Below the pieces are notes generated by a model. That model did not search any database. It saw nothing but the letters and a program-made list of their open reading frames with translations, and was not told the origin of the DNA. A DNA stretch of 64,000 bases from [Leptolyngbya] sp. JSC-1 (lineage in GTDB: Bacteria > Cyanobacteriota > Cyanobacteriia > Elainellales > Elainellaceae), in contig KL662191.1 of NCBI GenBank assembly GCA_000733415.1, positions 99,731 through 163,730 of the forward strand. The letters run 5' to 3'. The translations under genes were made by a program, and so were the position numbers. Positions 60,167 through 64,000 of this stretch are shown here, piece by piece (positions within the stretch are counted from its first letter, which is position 1; each line of letters begins with the position of its first letter).

Positions 60167-61402
60167 CTAAAAACGCTGCTCTTCTGCGTGCAGAATCTTG
60201 AGAGCCTCAACCAGACGTTCATAGTCAGCCAGACTGTTGTAGAGCTGAACGGAGATCCGAATTAGCCGCTCGTTCCGCCAGGGAATCACCGGAATTTCAA
60301 TCATGAACCGCTCGAATAAAGCGGTTTGCCAGCTTGCTGCTGTGGCCGAACCTGCGGGCAGAGGGATGGTAGCCATTGAACCAATCAGTTCGTCTGGACA
60401 AGGAAGCGTCACTTGTAATTGCTGGCAAAGTAATTGTCTCACAGATAGAGTCATGGCTCGATTCCGGCTGATCAAAGCAGGCCAGCCGCCGGGAAACATT
60501 GCACTTAAGCATTGGATCGCGGTTGGTACACAAAGATAGGCAGTCGGGTCAGCAGTTCCTACCCAGTCAAATTCCAGATGAAATCGACTACGGTCAGTTC
60601 GAGGCGAATTGGCACCATGACTGATCACAAGGGGTCGAATCCCGTCCTGTTTATCCTGCCGCACATAGAGAAATGCAGCCCCTTTGGGCGCACAGAGCCA
60701 CTTGTGGCAATTGCCCGTGTAATAGGCAACCCCAAGTTCTTGCAGATTCAGAGGCACCATCCCCGGCGCATGGGCACCATCTATCAGAACCTCGATACCT
60801 TGGGCGGTCAACTGTTGTATCAACTGCCGAATCGGGAAAATCAGGGCAGTTTGGCTAGTGATGTGATCCAGAAGCACTAATTTTGTGCGTTCCGATACGC
60901 GGGACAACACAGCTTCGGTAATTTGCTCAATCGACTCTAGCGGAAACGGGATCTCGGCAATCACCACCGTCGCTCCAGTTTGTGCCGCCGTAAATTTCAA
61001 GGCATTGCAGGAAGCGTTGTATTCATGGTTGGTAGTGAGCAACTCGTCTCCAGGTCGAAAAGACAGCGACCGCAAAACTGTATTCACTCCCGTTGTGGCA
61101 TTGGGAACAAAGACCAATTGATCGCTGTTAGCTCCCACAAAGGCAGCCAACTCTTGCCGAGCCGCGTCGAGTAAGGCTTCTAATTCCAACCCCAGAAATC
61201 GTACCGGCTCCTGCTCCAGCCGGGTTCGATAAGCCTGCTGCTGCTCTAGTACTAGCCGAGGGCAGGCTCCATAGGACCCGTGATTTAAGAAATTAATTTG
61301 AGGGTCAAGGCACCAGTGGAAAGAGAAGTTTTGAGTGTCAAGTTCTAAGTTTTGAGTTTCGGAGGTCACAGTACTGCTCGCACGGCTGAAACTACCCGGC
61401 AA
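60167..61402 (-). CDS. Class V aminotransferase (isopenicillin N epimerase-like)
   Basis: 411-residue fold-type I PLP enzyme: NHGSYGACPRLVLEQQ, FVPNATTGVNTVLRSL, TNHEYNASCNAL, VLLDHITSQTALIFPI, IDGAHAPGMVPL and the PLP lysine in YTGNCHKWLCAPKGAAFLY. The epimerase-like/NifS-related subgroup is indicated by the SQTALIFP and HKWLCAPKG motifs. The N-terminal about 28 residues are unusual: codons for TQNLELDTQNF are a heptamer-type repeat (CTCAAAACTT), so the true start may be in that repeat. The annotated TTG start is uncertain; a GTG 11 codons later is possible. The substrate is unknown. Confidence 0.85.
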   Translation of the reverse strand: MPGSFSRASSTVTSETQNLELDTQNFSFHWCLDPQINFLNHGSYGACPRLVLEQQQAYRTRLEQEPVRFLGLELEALLDAARQELAAFVGANSDQLVFVPNATTGVNTVLRSLSFRPGDELLTTNHEYNASCNALKFTAAQTGATVVIAEIPFPLESIEQITEAVLSRVSERTKLVLLDHITSQTALIFPIRQLIQQLTAQGIEVLIDGAHAPGMVPLNLQELGVAYYTGNCHKWLCAPKGAAFLYVRQDKQDGIRPLVISHGANSPRTDRSRFHLEFDWVGTADPTAYLCVPTAIQCLSAMFPGGWPALISRNRAMTLSVRQLLCQQLQVTLPCPDELIGSMATIPLPAGSATAASWQTALFERFMIEIPVIPWRNERLIRISVQLYNSLADYERLVEALKILHAEEQRF

Positions 61403-61483
61403 GCTACATTCTAGTTTCTAGCCCAAGCAACTCAAAACCCTGAATCCTAAACCTAGAACTCAAAACTCAAAGTTTCTTTAAAA

Positions 61484-61555
61484 CTCCCCAGGCTGGATTC
61501 GAACCAGCGACCAATCGGTTAACAGCCGACCGCTCTACCACTGAGCTACTGAGGA
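61484..61555 (-). tRNA. tRNA-Asn (anticodon GTT)
   Basis: Cloverleaf on the minus strand: TCCTCAG acceptor pairing with CTGGGGA, GCTC/GAGC D arm, GTCGGCTGTTAACCGAT anticodon arm with GTT, GCTGG-TTCGAAT-CCAGC T arm, discriminator G, CCA not encoded. Confidence 0.96.
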
Positions 61556-61624
61556 ACGCGAATCTTATAGTAGCTAAAAATGTTTGATTTTGGCAAGAGT
61601 TTTGTCCATTTTTTGCCAACTTTT

Positions 61625-62311
61625 TCAGCTCCCCATTTCAGGGCGATGGTGCTCCGCACCGCCCGGAGAGCGATGGTGCTCCGCACCGCCCGGAGAGCGA
61701 TGGTGCTCCGCACCGCCCGGAGAGCGATGGTGCTCCGCACCGCCCGGAGAGCGATCGCTTTTGCCCAAACGCAGCTTGGCTAGTTGAGCCTGAGCCGACG
61801 GATCTATCGTATTTGCCAAAAACCGGCGGGAGGCATGTTTCTGCTTGCGCAAGCTTTGCTGTTTGCGTCGGACTCGTTGGGTTGCTAATTCTACCTCCAC
61901 CCAGAGACGCTGAGCTGAGATCCATTCTGCTCCATAGCCCATAACCGTCAGCTGCTGAGCACGATCCGACGTCGCCACAATTAGTCTTTGCGAGTATTTG
62001 CGCGGATCTTTACGATAGGCCGCACAGGCTTTTTCAATAAACGTATCCGCAGTTTGGCGGTAATCGGTATAGCAGATCGAAAGATAGCTAGTTACAATTT
62101 CACGATTACCCGGAGAATCGCGCAATTGGGAATCAAACACAACTTGGGTTTCGTAATCCTGCGCAGCGCTATAGCTCAGCAACACCTCGATCAATTCTCG
62201 TCGGGCCGTTTCCAACCCTTGTTGCTCGCGCAGGCGAGTCAGATGCTGCCAGGCACCAATAACGTTATAGCCGTCCACGAGTAAAAGGGCTTGGGGGGTT
62301 GAAGATGGCAT
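61625..62311 (-). CDS. NYN domain (YacP-like) protein with tandem-repeat tail
   Basis: 228 residues. N-terminal PIN-like NYN ribonuclease domain of the YacP/Rae1 family: LLVDGYNVIGAW (metal-binding Asp at residue 13), ETQVVFDSQLRD, YTDYRQTADTFIEKACAAY and LIVATSDRAQQLTVMGYGAEW. The basic helix VRRKQQSLRKQKHASRRF follows. The last about 40 residues are four copies of a nine-residue unit (RSPGGAEHH) encoded by a 27-bp tandem repeat, which is not part of the family. Rae1 cleaves mRNA on the ribosome in Bacillus; the same role here is inference. tRNA-Asn follows 70 bases downstream. Confidence 0.9.
   Translation of the reverse strand: MPSSTPQALLLVDGYNVIGAWQHLTRLREQQGLETARRELIEVLLSYSAAQDYETQVVFDSQLRDSPGNREIVTSYLSICYTDYRQTADTFIEKACAAYRKDPRKYSQRLIVATSDRAQQLTVMGYGAEWISAQRLWVEVELATQRVRRKQQSLRKQKHASRRFLANTIDPSAQAQLAKLRLGKSDRSPGGAEHHRSPGGAEHHRSPGGAEHHRSPGGAEHHRPEMGS
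61643..61750. repeat. 27-bp tandem repeat, four perfect units, within NYN gene
   Basis: Unit GCGATGGTGCTCCGCACCGC followed by CCGGAGA, four identical copies head to tail. Each unit contains the palindrome GGTGC-TCC-GCACC. The array abuts a HIP1 octamer GCGATCGC at 61751, of which each unit start (GCGATGGT) is a near match. The length is a multiple of three, so the frame is kept. Confidence 0.97.
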
Positions 62312-62443
62312 GATCTAGCACATTGGATTTACAAACCAAATTGATTAGGCAAAATCTATCAATTAATAAAAAGATTGCTTCTTCTTAATTATTGCCCTTC
62401 TTTGTTGCATTATGTAAATCTTATGTGAATTTCGCTGCTAGCT

Positions 62444-63112
62444 TCACCCCACTTGCTGCATCAACCGCTGCTTTAAGCGGGTTGGCTCTCCTCGGTCAAC
62501 CACCCGTCCAGCCTCTAACAAAAATGCGCCATCGCAATAGTCCAACTCTTCTAAGCGATGAGTAACCCACAGGGCAGTAATCCCCCGTTGTCTGACAAGC
62601 TGTCTAACTTGCGCCACCAAGCTAAGCTGACTGTCGGCATCGAGTAATGCTGTAGGCTCATCCAGCAACAGTACTTCACAATGCCGAGCAATGGCTCCTG
62701 CAATAGCCACTCGCTGTTTTTGCCCACCGCTGAGTGCGTAGATTGGCCGCCGCTGCAGGTGACTCAAGTTAACAGCCCTAAGCGCTTCCTCAACCCGCTG
62801 CTGAATCTGGTCGAACGACAACTGTTCAGCTACTAGTCCAAAGGCAACATCAGCTCCAACCGTTGGCATCACCAGCTGATGATCTGGATTTTGAAATACA
62901 AAGCCAACTGGATCCCCGACCTCAATCTGCCCTGCCTGAGGAGACAGCAGACCTGCCAACACTCGCAGCAATGTTGATTTGCCACTGCCATTGGTTCCCA
63001 GCAACATCCAGAATTCGCCTTTAGGAACTTCCAAACTACAGTCCTCTAAAACCGCAGTCTCCTTTGACCAGCGAAACTGTACGTCCTGAACCACAATTGC
63101 CGCATTTGCCAT
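62444..63112 (-). CDS. ECF/cobalt-type ABC transporter ATPase
   Basis: 222-residue ATPase: Walker A GTNGSGKST, the energy-coupling-factor Q-loop FVFQNPDHQLVMPTVGADV (Gln-Asn-Pro-Asp), signature ALSGGQKQRVAIAGA, Walker B VLLLDEPTALLDADS and H-loop ALWVTHRLEELD. This QNPD signature distinguishes ECF and CbiO-type ATPases that work with a T component and a substrate-binding S component. Neither is adjacent. Start chosen at MANAAIVVQDV. Cyanobacterial and plastid relatives are single ATPases of unclear cargo. Confidence 0.9.
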   Translation of the reverse strand: MANAAIVVQDVQFRWSKETAVLEDCSLEVPKGEFWMLLGTNGSGKSTLLRVLAGLLSPQAGQIEVGDPVGFVFQNPDHQLVMPTVGADVAFGLVAEQLSFDQIQQRVEEALRAVNLSHLQRRPIYALSGGQKQRVAIAGAIARHCEVLLLDEPTALLDADSQLSLVAQVRQLVRQRGITALWVTHRLEELDYCDGAFLLEAGRVVDRGEPTRLKQRLMQQVG

Positions 63113-63161
63113 CTTTGCATCCAACTATGCAGGGGTGACTCACTCTACCGCTACTCTGCGC

Positions 63162-63434
63162 CTACTGTGCGAGCGTCGTGAAAAATCCGGGCGGCTTACC
63201 TGATGCCGTTGCCGTTGCTGTTTTTTCTGCCATTTGCACAGCGGCAATTTCACTCACCAATACCCCAATTGCTTTACCCGCCTGCTGCTCACAGGTTAAC
63301 TCCAAAGTCACTGGATTTCCCGTCCGCACTGCATCCAAAACTTGCTGATATACAGCTTTCGCATCTGCTTCTGCTTTGCGCTGCACCGAGAGCGTGATGG
63401 GCGAATTCTTTAGGGTTAGATCAATTACAAACAT
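63162..63434 (-). CDS. UPF0367 family protein
   Basis: 90-residue small cyanobacterial protein with the family signatures MFVIDLTLKNSPITLSVQRK, AEADAKAVYQQVLDAVRTG and the C-terminal GKPPGFFTTLAQ. Function unknown. It is 37 bases upstream of the ECF ATPase gene on the same strand, and co-transcription is likely. Confidence 0.88.
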   Translation of the reverse strand: MFVIDLTLKNSPITLSVQRKAEADAKAVYQQVLDAVRTGNPVTLELTCEQQAGKAIGVLVSEIAAVQMAEKTATATASGKPPGFFTTLAQ

Positions 63435-63546
63435 ATCGAGTCCAGCGTTTAAATTCCATTACCTATACCAATGTACGCTTTCCCTGCACCAACCGTGGGT
63501 GAAAGTGAGACCAACCCAACCTCCGAAGCTTTTGTAAAGTTCTAGG

Positions 63547-63575
63547 ATGAAAAATCAGAAGACCCTCAGTATAAT
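63547..63575 (+). promoter_or_regulatory. Candidate psbD promoter
   Basis: Perfect -10 TATAAT with a 17-bp spacer to ATGAAA (4 of 6 matches to TTGACA). It would give a 5' leader of about 145 bases before psbD. A GGAG ribosome site lies 8 bases before the ATG. Confidence 0.6.
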
Positions 63576-63725
63576 GAGGAGACAGTAAAGAAAAGTAAAC
63601 ACTGTTCACATTCCATTGCGTTTTCTACCTATTTGTGGTGCTACTGCAACGGTAGATGCAAGGATCAGAACAGCGGAACTCATTTCCTACATTTTCTCAA
63701 TTTATAACGGTTTGGAGATCAAGCT

Positions 63726-64000
63726 ATGACCATAGCAATGGGGAGAGCGCGAGCAGAGCGAGGATGGTTCGACGTCCTCGACGACTGGCTCAAGCGCGAC
63801 CGTTTCGTCTTCGTCGGCTGGTCCGGCATCCTGCTGTTTCCCTGCGCCTACCTCGCGCTCGGCGGCTGGCTGACCGGCACCACCTTTGTCACCTCCTGGT
63901 ACACCCACGGCATCGCGTCCTCCTACTTGGAAGGCTGCAACTTCCTGACCGCCGCCGTCTCGACTCCCGCTAACTCACTCGGCCACTCGCTGCTGTTTCT
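63726..64000 (+). CDS. psbD: Photosystem II D2 protein, 3' truncated by window edge
   Basis: First 91 codons of D2, a reaction-centre subunit that binds P680 chlorophyll and the Q(A) plastoquinone in the thylakoid. The N-terminus MTIAMGRARAERGWFDVLDD and GWLTGTTFVTSWYTHGIASS are unmistakable. Compared with typical cyanobacterial D2, positions 78-90 read TAAVSTPANSLGHSLLF: Asn instead of the more usual Asp and Leu/Phe variants. Codons are strikingly C-ending (GTC, CTC, GAC, CGC), unlike neighbours, as expected of a highly expressed gene. The psbC partner would lie beyond the window. Confidence 0.97.
   Translation, partial: MTIAMGRARAERGWFDVLDDWLKRDRFVFVGWSGILLFPCAYLALGGWLTGTTFVTSWYTHGIASSYLEGCNFLTAAVSTPANSLGHSLLF

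Noticed and set aside
61643..61750. 27-bp array as a CRISPR
   Set aside because: Units are directly adjacent, with no spacers, and lie in frame within a protein gene.
61580..61787. Plus-strand frames of 67 residues across the 27-bp repeats
   Set aside because: They are shadows of the tandem repeat; the NYN gene on the minus strand explains the region.
1..64000. HIP1 (GCGATCGC) as a dominant genome repeat
   Set aside because: I found only about three sites (near 46266, 46846 and 61751), so it is not abundant here.

Overview
The window is chromosomal DNA of a cyanobacterium. It carries photosystem II genes (psbZ and the 5' part of psbD), a high-light-inducible protein (hli), the phycobilin lyase cpcS, the carboxysome shell gene ccmP, an rbp-rpsU pair, ribH, clpS, and many families restricted to or typical of cyanobacteria (DUF4278, DUF1823, DUF3611, UPF0367, cyanoexosortase, EHL-type pentapeptide-repeat protein). 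Gene content and the heptamer-type spacer repeats resemble filamentous Leptolyngbya-like lineages, but that placement is inference. No plasmid or phage functions and no CRISPR array are visible; mobile DNA is limited to degraded remnants and short structured repeats.

Layout. 1-9.9 kb: 3' part of glycogen phosphorylase, queF, a ferritin-like protein, a PQQ-type sugar dehydrogenase lipoprotein, an arsenosugar pair (AhpD-like protein and ArsS radical SAM enzyme), a DUF4278 protein and a lone TRAP solute receptor. 10.0-12.5 kb: three translationally coupled genes of unknown function, the best candidate here for an undescribed system. 12.7 kb: first copy of a 112-bp structured inverted-repeat element. 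13-24.5 kb: two divergent polytopic GT-C-like membrane proteins, Uma2 nuclease, cpcS, gatB, rpsU/rbp, ccmP, pentapeptide and SLH proteins, and an IS5 transposase remnant. 24.5-31.5 kb: ABC exporter, a DHH-CBS-tRNA nucleotidyltransferase fusion, psbZ-ribH, a frameshifted Uma2 gene and tRNA-Gly.

31.7-41.2 kb: GRDP-like protein, an orphan cyanoexosortase beside an A+T-rich gene-poor stretch, hli with an HLR1-like upstream site, a BT1 transporter, carotenoid oxygenase and BtuF-like run, a VOC protein and a large RTX protein. 41.5-51.5 kb: clpS, CPBP protease, DUF3611, a decayed nucleotidyltransferase gene, the SSADH/2-oxoglutarate decarboxylase pair that closes the cyanobacterial TCA cycle, DUF1823, gnd and membrane proteins. 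51.7-56.6 kb: a methyltransferase and a MacB-like tripartite efflux operon headed by a GbsR/MarR regulator, with the second copy of the structured repeat between permease and ATPase genes. 56.7-64 kb: fabG, thioredoxin, a GT39 protein, a class V aminotransferase, tRNA-Asn, a NYN-domain protein whose C-terminus is built from a 27-bp tandem repeat, an ECF-type ATPase, UPF0367 and the start of psbD.

Physiologically the genes cover glycogen breakdown (glgP), the oxidative pentose phosphate pathway (gnd), the TCA bypass, light harvesting and photoprotection (cpcS, hli, psbZ, psbD) and carbon fixation (ccmP). A recurring trait is short tandem duplication (11-16 bp, 2-5 copies) in spacers. One such event destroyed the stop codon of the IS5 remnant and a 27-bp version extended a protein. 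Coordinates, starts and hairpins were read by eye. No database search was run, so family names rest on recognised motifs.
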